From positions 1 through 7,436 of the forward strand of contig CACZQU010000382.1 of assembly GCA_902783305.1 (NCBI GenBank): a stretch of 7,436 nucleotides of DNA, given 5' to 3'. Under the pieces are notes generated by a model. That model searched no databases and was not told where the DNA came from. It saw nothing but the letters and a program-made list of their open reading frames with translations. Positions 1 to 6,320 of this stretch are shown one piece after another. The DNA is from an uncultured Lachnospiraceae bacterium (GTDB lineage Bacteria > Bacillota > Clostridia > Lachnospirales > Lachnospiraceae). The translations under genes and the position numbers were made by a program. The first letter of the stretch is position 1. Each line of letters opens with the position of its first letter.

Positions 1-723
1 AATAAACAAAGCCCCTGCCGCAAGACAGGCCGTAGGCAGCTTTGCCAGTCCCAGCTCTTCCAGGGAATTCTTCTTAAAATGCTCCAGAAGGCTCTTAAGA
101 CAACGTTCCTCGTCAAAAAAACTGTTATCCAGGGGAAAAATACAGATATTCAGCCTGTCCCGCAGGTCTTCCATATCAATGCCCTTCACCATCAGGGCTT
201 CATTGCAGATGATCTCCGCCGGCGCATACCGGACAATTTCATCCCCAAGACCCCTCTCCTGCCCGGCTTCCGTCACCAGACAGTCCCCGGTAGAAATATC
301 CGCAACGGCGATACCGTACCGGTTCTCCACAGAAATGACAGACATAATATAATGATTCCGGGATTCCTCCAGAGCGCCGGGATCCAGGATCGTACCCGGT
401 GTAACAATCCGGATCACCTCCCGCCTGACCAGTCCCTTTGCCTTTCTGGGATCCTCAACCTGTTCACAGACCGCAACCTTGTGTCCTTTTTCGATCAGCC
501 TTGAAATATAGGTATCCGCCGCATGAAACGGAATACCACACATCGGAGCTCTCTCCTCAAGGCCGCAGTCCTTTCCGGTAAGGGTAAGCTCCAGCTCCTT
601 TGACACGGTAAGGGCATCTTCAAAAAACATCTCATAGAAGTCGCCCAGTCTGTAGAACAGGATGCAATCCTTATACTCTTCTTTTGTCCGCAGGTATTCC
701 TGCATCATTGGTGAAAGTGACAT
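1..723 (-). CDS. mutS: DNA mismatch repair protein MutS, N-terminal part (runs off the left edge)
   Basis: MutS recognises base mismatches and small loops in DNA and, with MutL, directs strand-specific repair in the cytoplasm. Only the first 241 codons are inside the window; the family is usually about 850-880 residues. Domain I (mismatch binding) is visible from the opening [17 protein letters not shown] through GDFYEMF, which holds the Phe-x-Glu mismatch-reading motif at F29/E31. The conserved stretches [18 protein letters not shown] and [11 protein letters not shown] follow, then the connector domain II ([13 protein letters not shown]). I chose the ATG at 723 because a GGGGGA sequence lies 4 bases upstream and it gives a typical family N-terminus. 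An in-frame ATG at 735 would add four residues (MGEP) and cannot be excluded. The gene follows miaB by 59 bases, the usual Firmicutes order, and is probably co-transcribed with it. The reading frame is intact to the edge. Confidence 0.95.
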   Translation of the reverse strand, partial: MSLSPMMQEYLRTKEEYKDCILFYRLGDFYEMFFEDALTVSKELELTLTGKDCGLEERAPMCGIPFHAADTYISRLIEKGHKVAVCEQVEDPRKAKGLVRREVIRIVTPGTILDPGALEESRNHYIMSVISVENRYGIAVADISTGDCLVTEAGQERGLGDEIVRYAPAEIICNEALMVKGIDMEDLRDRLNICIFPLDNSFFDEERCLKSLLEHFKKNSLEELGLAKLPTACLAAGALFI

Positions 724-782
724 TGGTTCCCCCATTTTTCTTCATCCGCAGTTTTTCAGGAGAAGACTCCTTCCCTCTGCAA

Positions 783-2237
783 TTATGGATTTTCTTCCAC
801 AACCGTTCCCAGGTAATAAAAACCGTGGCACTGATCCAGACTTACCCGGATATACTGCCCCAGCATCTCCTTTCGTCCTTCAAAATGAACGAGAAGATTA
901 TACTGCGTCCGTCCGGTAAAAATACCCTTTTCCTTACTTTCCGACTCCACCAGTACCTCCTGTACTGTTCCTTCGAAACGGGAGGAATTTTCCCTGCCTT
1001 TCTTCTGAACCAGGGCAAGAAGGCGGTCAAACCGGTCTTTTACCACCTCCGGAGGAATCTGATCCTCCCTCTTCGCGGCAGGGGTGCCTGCACGCTTGCT
1101 GTAAATAAAGGTAAAGGCCGTGTCGAAATCCGCTTTTTCCACCACATCCATCGTATCCTGAAAATCCTCTTCCGTCTCGCCGGGATATCCGACCATGATG
1201 TCCGTAGTGAGCGAGATATCCGGAATGGCTTTCCTGATCCGGGCAACCAGATCCAGATAATATTCCTTGTCATAATGGCGGTTCATGTCAGCCAGGATTC
1301 TGGAGCTGCCGGACTGCATCGGGAGATGCAGGTGGTGGCAGACTTTCCGGCTCCTTGCGATGTATTCGATCAGCTCGTCCGACAGATCCTTCGGATGGGA
1401 GGTCATAAACCGGATCCGCCGGATTTTTTCCACCTTTTCCACCATCTCCAGAAGCTTTGCGAAGGAAACCGGCTCCGGAAGAGTTTTTCCATAGGAATTC
1501 ACGTTCTGACCCAGCAGCATGACCTCCGTCACTCCGTCTTCAGCGAGCTTTTCTACCTCGTTCACAACGGCTCCGGGGGTACGGCTCTTTTCCCGCCCTC
1601 TGACATATGGGACAATGCAGTAGCTGCAGAAATTATTGCATCCAAACATGATATTGACGCCGGATTTAAATCCGAAGTTCCGGGCAGAGGGGAGCTCCTC
1701 CACGATCCGGTCAGATCCTTCCTGGATATCCACTACCTGCTGCCCGGACTCCATCATCCTGCAGTACAGCTCCGCAAACTGGTACATATTGTGGGTTCCG
1801 AACACCAGATGGACAAAAGGATAATCCTCCCGGATTTTCCGGATCACTTCCTCCTCCTGCATCATACAGCCAAAAAGAGCAATCCGCATCTTCTGGTTCC
1901 TTCCGTAAAGATTCCGGAGCTTTCCCAGCCGGCCATATACCTTCAGATTGGCATTTTCCCGGACGGTGCAGGTATTATAGGCGATGAAATCACCCTCCTC
2001 TTCCCGTCTTGTCCTCACGAAGCCGATCTCCTCCAGGATGCCGGCAATAACCTCCGATTGCTTTTCATTCATCTGACAGCCGAAGGTTTCCAGGCAGTAA
2101 GCCGGAGGCTGATTCCCGTTCCAATACTGTTTTGTAAGCTCCTTTGCCTTCTGGATAAAATAAAGCTGGCGCTGCGGCTCAAGAACCGGGATTTCAATGT
2201 CCGGTAAACCGCTCTGGCTTTGTTCTGCGTATCTCAT
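783..2237 (-). CDS. miaB: tRNA (N6-isopentenyladenosine-37-C2)-methylthiotransferase MiaB
   Basis: MiaB is a radical-SAM enzyme that adds a methylthio group to i6A37 of tRNAs reading codons that begin with U. The 484-residue protein has the full family layout. The N-terminal UPF0004 domain opens with LETFGCQMNEKQSE, and Cys54, Cys90 (YNTCTVRENA) and Cys124 (LFGCMMQ) are the ligands of the auxiliary 4Fe-4S cluster. The radical-SAM core has the CxxxCxxC motif at Cys200, Cys204 and Cys207 (GCNNFCSYCIVPYVRGRE), then LLGQNVNSYG and TTDIMVGYPGETEEDF. A C-terminal TRAM domain covers about residues 418-481. A roughly 45-residue N-terminal extension before the first domain is usual in Firmicutes MiaB. 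The ATG at 2237 has CAGGAG nine bases upstream. The open frame continues upstream to a GTG at 2288, but that codon sits at the base of a hairpin and lacks a ribosome binding site. mutS follows. Confidence 0.96.
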   Translation of the reverse strand: MRYAEQSQSGLPDIEIPVLEPQRQLYFIQKAKELTKQYWNGNQPPAYCLETFGCQMNEKQSEVIAGILEEIGFVRTRREEEGDFIAYNTCTVRENANLKVYGRLGKLRNLYGRNQKMRIALFGCMMQEEEVIRKIREDYPFVHLVFGTHNMYQFAELYCRMMESGQQVVDIQEGSDRIVEELPSARNFGFKSGVNIMFGCNNFCSYCIVPYVRGREKSRTPGAVVNEVEKLAEDGVTEVMLLGQNVNSYGKTLPEPVSFAKLLEMVEKVEKIRRIRFMTSHPKDLSDELIEYIARSRKVCHHLHLPMQSGSSRILADMNRHYDKEYYLDLVARIRKAIPDISLTTDIMVGYPGETEEDFQDTMDVVEKADFDTAFTFIYSKRAGTPAAKREDQIPPEVVKDRFDRLLALVQKKGRENSSRFEGTVQEVLVESESKEKGIFTGRTQYNLLVHFEGRKEMLGQYIRVSLDQCHGFYYLGTVVEENP

Positions 2238-2246
2238 GAATATGCT

Positions 2247-2252
2247 CTCCTG
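2247..2252 (-). promoter_or_regulatory. Ribosome binding site deciding the miaB start
   Basis: CAGGAG on the minus strand lies nine bases before the ATG at 2237. The only longer start option, the GTG at 2288, has nothing comparable because a hairpin stem occupies the bases immediately upstream. Confidence 0.7.
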
Positions 2253-2288
2253 TATGGCAGGACAGGTGTTGGATGCCTGCGCTATCAC

Positions 2289-2324
2289 ACAAACAACCCC
2301 AAAATAAATTTTGGGGTTGTTTGT
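2289..2324 (-). terminator. Perfect 16-bp hairpin after the surface-protein gene, probable terminator
   Basis: Bases 2289-2304 (ACAAACAACCCCAAAA) are exactly complementary to 2309-2324, leaving a four-base loop. Read on the minus strand, the central CCCC/GGGG stem is followed by the T-rich stretch TTGTTTGT. This is close to a factor-independent terminator, although without an uninterrupted T run. It lies 75 bases after the stop of the surface-protein gene and before miaB, so it most likely separates the two transcripts. I found no convincing promoter between it and miaB, so partial read-through into miaB-mutS is possible. Because the stem is symmetric it could act in both directions. Confidence 0.6.
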
Positions 2325-2399
2325 CTCGCCGTTTATGAAACTATTTTAAACTATTTCTTTATTTCATCTGTCTGATGCCGCTCCGGTCAGCTTCTCCAA
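2325..2399. other. AT-rich 3' spacer between the surface-protein stop and the hairpin
   Basis: There is no gene here. Near the surface-protein stop, 2372-2390 can form a weak bulged stem (CTGATGCCG with CGGTCAG). At 2338-2356 the nonamer AAACTATTT occurs twice with a 10-base period. I looked for a minus-strand promoter for miaB here. TAAAAT could serve as a -10 box, but no acceptable -35 box lies 16-18 bases upstream, so none is called. Confidence 0.4.
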
Positions 2400-4871
2400 T
2401 CAGCTGCCACAGGTGCGTCTTCTGCGGATGAAAGCAAACGTGCCTCCGACAAAGGCAAAGATCGCAAGGATGCTCATGGAACCGACAGGAGTCTCATCCT
2501 CGGTCCTGACACTTGTCGTGGACGATGACGATGATGTACCCGTCTGTCCGGCAGCAGAGGCATTGCTGTTGGCCCGCGCGGCGGTGCCCGTCGCCTGTGC
2601 TGCCCGCGTCAGTGAGACGTAATCTGTCGAGCTGGTTCTGGTAGAGCTGCTGGAGCCGGAGGTGCCGGAGCCGGAGTAGCTGCTGCTTCCGGGCTTCGTC
2701 GTCGGCGTTGCCGTGACACGGGTCGTGGGCGTAACCGTAATTCCTTCTACCTCGAAATCCTTAACGATGTGATCCACAACTCCGCTGTTCACCCATTGGT
2801 TGTCTGCCGTGGACCAGGTATACAGACGGAAATAGATCCACATAGGATAGGTAGCGGATTTCGTCAGCGGTGTATTCACCCCGATTTTCAGGTTCGTCTG
2901 CTTTTCCCCGTTCTCACCGATCGACCAGTAGACAAAGACCCATTTCCCGTCGCCTTCCACCCGATCCGGATAGACATCCTCTGCGGAAGCTCCATGGACC
3001 TCGAAATCATACCGGACTCCGGCCGGGAACTGGTGGGGAGTCTCAAAAACATCACCTGAAGCGGTACACTCGCCGATTTCCGGGATATGAGGTGCTCTGG
3101 TGGTCGGCTCCGGTGTCGGAGTATCTGTAGGTACCGGAGTATCAGTAGGTATTGGAGTATCCGTAGGTATCGGCGTATCCGTAGGCTCCGGTGTCGGAGT
3201 ATTTGTCGGAGTCAGCCTCGGTACAGGCGGAATATCCGTAGGAGTAGGCGTAGGCGTAGGCGTATCCGTCGGAACAGGTGTCGGCGTGTTTGTCGGTTTT
3301 GCCGTAGGCCGCGGTGCAGTGGTAACCGTCACCGAGGGTACCGGAGTCACCGTCGGGCTGAGGGTAACTGTCGGCGTCGGCGTCAGAACCTTCTTTACCA
3401 GGTTTCCATCCTCATCGATGGTAAAGCCGTCATCGTCAAAGGTAAACAGGTTCATGGCTATAAATCCAAACTGCTCATCGGTCAGCCCGGAACCATCCAT
3501 ATTTTCCAGAAGCGGATCACTATCCTGCGGATTTGTACGGTATACATGGATATCGGAGGAGCTGCTCAGATTGCCCCCGATCTGTATCGTGGCTTCATCA
3601 GAACCCAGCACAATATTTGCCGGGGTACCGGAGCTGTTCGTGTTCTGTGACACTTCGATTTCTCCTGCCACAGAAGGAATTCCCACCTGTATGCTGCTAT
3701 ACTCGTTTTCGGTGTAAATCGCACCGCCGTTTCCGGCAGAGGTTCTATTCCCCGAAACCGTTCCGCCGGCCAGCACAACCGACCCGGAATACAGTGTTAT
3801 CGCACTGCCGGGAGCTGATGTAATATTGTTTTTCAGTGAAACGCCCTTCTGGATTCCTACCCTGCCCGAATCCTGTACATCCACCAGGGAACCGGACACT
3901 CCGGAGCTGCGGCTGCCCCCGTCCACTGTCAGACTCCTGGAATCAGTCGATCCGTCAAGGTTCATCGCCACGCCGAACTGGAGTTCACCGGCAACCGCAA
4001 ACAGAGTGCCGCCAAAGGAGGAACCACGGCTGATCTGGATACCCGATTGTGCAGCGGCGATCTTGACACTGACACCGGACGGAACATTCACCGTCTCATC
4101 CACCGAAACACTCCCCTCAAGAAGGATATTCAGGTTGTTGTTGAAATCCTCCCTGTCCTGCTCCCTGTTCAGGGCTTCGTTCAGCGTCCTGTAGGTACGG
4201 AGCAGTTCGGAAGAACCGCCCTCATTTAATTTGATCACCTGGACGGGAAGGCTGGGGTCAGGTTTCTCCTCCGTGGTCTCCTCTGTCGAGGTCTCGGTCT
4301 CCGTCTGAATCTCCTCCTCGCTGGTGATTTCCACCGGGGGTTCCGACTCCGTAACCACAGGATCGGGGGAAAGCTCTTCCTCAGGTAAGGAATCCATCTC
4401 CCCTTCCCCTACCGGCTCTTCGATACCGGTATCGCCGGTGAAAGGATCATCCTCCGCCGGAATACCGGAATCCTCTCCGGAATCGGAAATATCCTCCCAG
4501 GAAGCTTCGTCCCCGGGTATCGTCTCCTCATCCTGAGGGATCTGAGGTGCGGGAATCTCCTCTTCGGGAATCTCTTCCTCCGGATACTCCTGTGCGGGAG
4601 CCTCCTCCTGGTAGTCCTCACCGGCAGGGATTTCCTCGTAATAGTCATCTCCCGCTTCCTCCCCGACAGAAGCGGTGTCTTCATAATAATCACTCTCCTG
4701 GGCCAGGGCATCGAAATCATCCCCTGAGCTCCAGTCAGAAAAGGCTTCAGCTTCCTCGTCTTTACCGGCAGCCACGCCATAGGCTTCCTCCTGAGCCATA
4801 GTCAGCGGAGCTAACGCGCCAAGCGCAAGTGTCCCGGCTATCGCCCAGGCAAGGAAATGTCTCGTTTTCAT
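2400..4871 (-). CDS. Secreted, membrane-anchored Thr-Pro-rich surface protein with probable beta-helix domain
   Basis: I do not recognise a named family for this 823-residue protein; the architecture is clear. Residues 1-26 are a signal peptide (basic MKTRH, hydrophobic core, likely cut after LTMA). Residues 27-205 are very acidic with Tyr and Pro (for example EEEIPEEEIP). Residues about 211-495 look like a right-handed beta-helix: alternating short hydrophobic strands, many Gly/Ser/Asn turns, and an SGN...GNGGAIYTEN motif (373-389) as in Pmp-like and pectin-lyase-like repeats. Residues 496-594 are a TPTP/TDTP stalk. Residues 595-712 form a compact aromatic-rich domain I cannot assign. A Ser/Thr linker (about 723-787), a transmembrane helix (about 799-815) and RRRR complete it. 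The start is firm: AAGGAGG lies 8 bases before the ATG. It has its own promoter and leader. A role in adhesion or cell-surface display is inference; no catalytic motif was seen. Confidence 0.9.
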   Translation of the reverse strand: MKTRHFLAWAIAGTLALGALAPLTMAQEEAYGVAAGKDEEAEAFSDWSSGDDFDALAQESDYYEDTASVGEEAGDDYYEEIPAGEDYQEEAPAQEYPEEEIPEEEIPAPQIPQDEETIPGDEASWEDISDSGEDSGIPAEDDPFTGDTGIEEPVGEGEMDSLPEEELSPDPVVTESEPPVEITSEEEIQTETETSTEETTEEKPDPSLPVQVIKLNEGGSSELLRTYRTLNEALNREQDREDFNNNLNILLEGSVSVDETVNVPSGVSVKIAAAQSGIQISRGSSFGGTLFAVAGELQFGVAMNLDGSTDSRSLTVDGGSRSSGVSGSLVDVQDSGRVGIQKGVSLKNNITSAPGSAITLYSGSVVLAGGTVSGNRTSAGNGGAIYTENEYSSIQVGIPSVAGEIEVSQNTNSSGTPANIVLGSDEATIQIGGNLSSSSDIHVYRTNPQDSDPLLENMDGSGLTDEQFGFIAMNLFTFDDDGFTIDEDGNLVKKVLTPTPTVTLSPTVTPVPSVTVTTAPRPTAKPTNTPTPVPTDTPTPTPTPTDIPPVPRLTPTNTPTPEPTDTPIPTDTPIPTDTPVPTDTPTPEPTTRAPHIPEIGECTASGDVFETPHQFPAGVRYDFEVHGASAEDVYPDRVEGDGKWVFVYWSIGENGEKQTNLKIGVNTPLTKSATYPMWIYFRLYTWSTADNQWVNSGVVDHIVKDFEVEGITVTPTTRVTATPTTKPGSSSYSGSGTSGSSSSTRTSSTDYVSLTRAAQATGTAARANSNASAAGQTGTSSSSSTTSVRTEDETPVGSMSILAIFAFVGGTFAFIRRRRTCGS
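3090..3386 (-). repeat. Thr-Pro repeat stalk coding region with tandem 18-base and 6-base units
   Basis: This stretch encodes residues 496-594 of the surface protein, almost entirely Thr, Pro, Asp, Val and Ile. On the plus strand, four tandem 18-base copies of the form GGAGTATCNGTAGGTANY occupy 3118-3135, 3136-3153, 3154-3171 and 3172-3189. Each encodes a six-residue unit of the type TDTPxP. A second array of four six-base units (GGAGTA then three GGCGTA) lies at 3241-3264 and encodes TPTPTPTP. Unit lengths are multiples of three, so slippage or recombination would change stalk length without breaking the frame. Proline-rich stalks usually hold surface domains away from the membrane and through the wall. 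Confidence 0.9.
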
Positions 4872-4949
4872 CTAAAGTGCCTCCTTCTTTTCGATGCTTC
4901 GTTTACACAAAGCAGCAGGACAATCATTGGATGGATCAACCATTTGCAT
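4872..4949 (-). CDS. Candidate 25-codon leader ORF abutting the surface-protein gene
   Basis: A short frame starts at the ATG at 4949, with CAGGAG (4956-4961) six bases upstream. It codes for 25 residues beginning MQMVDPSNDCPAALCK and rich in Lys/Glu at its end. It stops with TAG at 4872-4874, directly adjacent to and in the same frame as the surface-protein ATG. The AAGGAGG of the main gene lies inside the last codons of this frame. Ribosomes translating it would therefore cross the main binding site and terminate at the main start, a classic layout for translational coupling or leader-peptide control. It has no signal or membrane segment and I recognise no homologue. It could be a chance frame; the good ribosome binding site and exact abutment argue for a real small ORF. 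Confidence 0.4.
   Translation of the reverse strand: MQMVDPSNDCPAALCKRSIEKKEAL
4880..4886 (-). promoter_or_regulatory. Strong ribosome binding site of the surface-protein gene
   Basis: AAGGAGG on the minus strand, eight bases before the ATG at 4871, is close to a perfect match to the 16S anti-SD. It is embedded in the last sense codons of the upstream 25-codon frame. Confidence 0.85.
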
Positions 4950-4970
4950 TCGATTCTCCTGAGAGAAATC

Positions 4971-4988
4971 ATGCCAGCCTGATGGCAT
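4971..4988 (-). other. Short hairpin in the surface-protein leader
   Basis: ATGCCA (4971-4976) pairs with TGGCAT (4983-4988) around a six-base loop. It lies within the predicted 5' leader, about ten bases before the ribosome binding site of the small leader ORF. It is too short and lacks a T run, so it is not called a terminator. A role in mRNA stability or translation control is possible but unsupported beyond position. Confidence 0.35.
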
Positions 4989-5005
4989 CTTTCTAAATCG
5001 AATAA

Positions 5006-5034
5006 AGTATAACACGCCGATTCCGAAAAATCAA
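5006..5034 (-). promoter_or_regulatory. Sigma-A-type promoter for the surface-protein gene
   Basis: On the minus strand TTGATT (5029-5034, -35) is followed after exactly 17 bases by TATACT (5006-5011, -10). Both are near consensus for the housekeeping sigma factor. The -35 box begins eight bases after the cyclo-ligase stop codon. Predicted transcription would start near 4998 and give a leader of roughly 125 bases before the surface-protein ATG, containing the hairpin and the 25-codon frame. This is the best promoter visible in the window and indicates transcription independent of the phoH-ybeY block. Confidence 0.75.
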
Positions 5035-5041
5035 ACTGATT

Positions 5042-5596
5042 TCAAAACACTTCGTATTCCGTCACGATCAGATCCGGCCGGATATCCTCCCTGCCGCAGG
5101 GGATCTCGTCGAACACCTGCGCATTCATGGCCAGAGCCGCTTTGAAATGATGAGGGTGCTCACTGAGATACCGGTCGTAATATCCGCCGCCGTATCCGAT
5201 CCTGTTCCGCCGGCGGTCAAAAGCTACCCCCGGCATGATCATCAGGGCATCCTCCCAGAAAACAGGATCCCCGCCCCATGGCTCCCCGATTCCGAAAGCG
5301 TTTGTCTTCAGTATGGTATCCGCGGTATAAGGGTAAAACTGCATTTTTCCGCCGGAAATCTTCGGCAGTGCTACCTCTTTTCCGGCTCTCAGAGCCTCCT
5401 CAATCAAGGGTCTGGTCCGGACCTCCTTCCCGAAATCAAGGTAGGCAGCGATCCTTGATGCATTCTGATATACCGGCAGACTGCATAGTCTGGAAAGAAT
5501 ATCCCGGCTCACAAGATCAGCCGTTTCGGCCGTCATTTTTTCCCGAAGACGGAAAACCCGGTTCCGGTATTCAGCTTTGGCTTGTTTTAGCTCCAT
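5042..5596 (-). CDS. 5-formyltetrahydrofolate cyclo-ligase (MTHFS family)
   Basis: This cytoplasmic enzyme uses ATP to convert 5-formyltetrahydrofolate to 5,10-methenyltetrahydrofolate, recovering a storage form that inhibits folate enzymes. The 184-residue length is normal. The N-terminal basic helix (MELKQAKAEYRNRVFRLRE) contributes to the nucleotide site in this family. AAYLDFGKEVRTRPLIEEA (50-68) is the usual second block. The signature is at 122-144: PGVAFD, a basic RRRNR run, then GYGGGYYDRYL with the Gly/Tyr-rich nucleotide loop. The family ending DLIVTEYEVF is intact. The ATG at 5596 has GGGGA five bases upstream and lies 26 bases inside the end of the YnzC-type gene, so translation is probably coupled. 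It is the last gene of the phoH block. Equivalents are called ygfA/fau in E. coli and yqgN in Bacillus. Confidence 0.95.
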   Translation of the reverse strand: MELKQAKAEYRNRVFRLREKMTAETADLVSRDILSRLCSLPVYQNASRIAAYLDFGKEVRTRPLIEEALRAGKEVALPKISGGKMQFYPYTADTILKTNAFGIGEPWGGDPVFWEDALMIMPGVAFDRRRNRIGYGGGYYDRYLSEHPHHFKAALAMNAQVFDEIPCGREDIRPDLIVTEYEVF

Positions 5597-5795
5597 ATTT
5601 TTCCCCGAGATTTGTTATGCTTCCATCCGGTTCCCGGATATCTATGCTGTCCAGCTGGGAACGCAGATTCAGCCGGATGGCCGCAATATACTCTTTTCTC
5701 AGCCTCGCCTGCTCTTCCTTCTCCTCCGGTGTCAGCCCCACACTCTTTGCCTTGTGTGCCAGTGTATTGATCCTGTCCAGCTGATGAACATCCAA
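5571..5795 (-). CDS. DUF896 (YnzC/UPF0291) family small protein
   Basis: A 74-residue soluble protein with the family pattern: an N-terminal helical hairpin (HQLDRINTLAHKAKSVGLT, then PEEKEEQARLRKEYIAAIR) followed by LRSQLDSIDIREPDGSITNL and a polar tail. It resembles Bacillus YnzC (family start of the type KIARINELAAKAKxGxIT). The biochemical role is not established; Bacillus ynzC lies in the SOS-induced yneA operon. The start is TTG at 5795, supported by AAGGAGG eight bases upstream. The nearby ATG at 5791 is in another frame. The ribosome binding site overlaps the ybeY stop codon, and the gene's last 26 bases overlap the cyclo-ligase gene, so it lies firmly within the operon. Confidence 0.9.
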   Translation of the reverse strand: MDVHQLDRINTLAHKAKSVGLTPEEKEEQARLRKEYIAAIRLNLRSQLDSIDIREPDGSITNLGEKYGAKTSQS

Positions 5796-5803
5796 TACTG
5801 ATC

Positions 5804-5810
5804 CCTCCTT
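5804..5810 (-). promoter_or_regulatory. Ribosome binding site supporting a TTG start
   Basis: AAGGAGG lies eight bases before the TTG at 5795. It shares bases with the ybeY TAA stop (5809-5811), an arrangement typical of translational coupling. It is the evidence that the YnzC-type gene uses TTG. Confidence 0.85.
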
Positions 5811-6306
5811 ATCTCGTGATCCCTAATGCATCCATTATCTTTCTCTGACGCTCTTCCATCAGGAAAGCATCAGAAGACTCCATATGGTCGTATCCCAGAA
5901 GATGAAGCATACTGTGCGCGACCAGGAAGCAAAATTCTCTTTGGAGACTGTGACCATACTCTTCGGCCTGGCTTCTGACTTTCCCGGCGCAGATCATGAT
6001 ATCTCCAAGCATCAGCCGTCCCGTGTCCAGGTCAAAAAGCGTTTCATCCTCTTCCAGGATCGAAAAATCCGAAGGTGAGGGAAAAGGAACAGCGGGAAAG
6101 CTCAGAACGTCCGTCACGCGGTCTATCCCGCGAAACTCCCGGTTTGCCTCCCGGATCGCTTCCTCATCCGTAACCACCAGGGATATTTCCACGTCCGCAT
6201 CACAGCCTTCCTCCTCCAGGACTTTTTCCGCTGTCCTTGCGGCAAGCTCTTCACAGGGAAGCAAAGGAATCTCTTCCTCACATTCATATTGGATAAACAC
6301 TGCCAT
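5809..6306 (-). CDS. ybeY: Endoribonuclease YbeY (16S rRNA maturation factor)
   Basis: YbeY is a zinc-dependent endoribonuclease needed for 16S rRNA 3' end maturation and ribosome quality control. The 165-residue protein has the catalytic zinc motif HSMLHLLGYDH, with His131, His135 and His141 as ligands. It also has the family blocks EISLVVTDEEAIREANREFR, DRVTDVLSFP and LGDIMICAGKV. The C-terminus (EERQRKIMDALGI) is complete. The ATG at 6306 is chosen because GGAGG (6312-6316) lies five bases upstream. The open frame reaches a TTG at 6318, but that codon overlaps this binding site. It starts 14 bases after the phoH stop; phoH-ybeY is a conserved pair, and the PhoH/YbeZ protein is reported to work with YbeY in RNA metabolism. 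Confidence 0.97.
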   Translation of the reverse strand: MAVFIQYECEEEIPLLPCEELAARTAEKVLEEEGCDADVEISLVVTDEEAIREANREFRGIDRVTDVLSFPAVPFPSPSDFSILEEDETLFDLDTGRLMLGDIMICAGKVRSQAEEYGHSLQREFCFLVAHSMLHLLGYDHMESSDAFLMEERQRKIMDALGITR

Positions 6307-6320
6307 TTCCGCCTCCAAAA

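Noticed and set aside
758..771. Small inverted repeat AGGAGAAGACTCCT in the miaB-mutS gap, considered as a terminator
   Set aside because: The stem is only five base pairs with no T run, and miaB and mutS are normally co-transcribed.
684..2207. 507-codon open frame on the plus strand over miaB and the start of mutS
   Set aside because: It lies antisense to miaB, whose family motifs are complete in the other strand. The translation has no recognisable domain, so it is a shadow of biased codon use.
3118..3189. Short-period repeats considered as a CRISPR array
   Set aside because: The 18-base units are directly contiguous without spacers and encode in-frame protein repeats.
3100..3717. Plus-strand frame coding for GVGVSVG-type repeats
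   Set aside because: It is the complement of the Thr-Pro repeat region; the Gly-Val repeat is an artefact of the same tandem units read on the other strand.
4971..4988. Leader hairpin considered as a riboswitch or cyclo-ligase terminator
   Set aside because: A single six-base-pair stem without a T run or any conserved aptamer pattern is not enough for either call.
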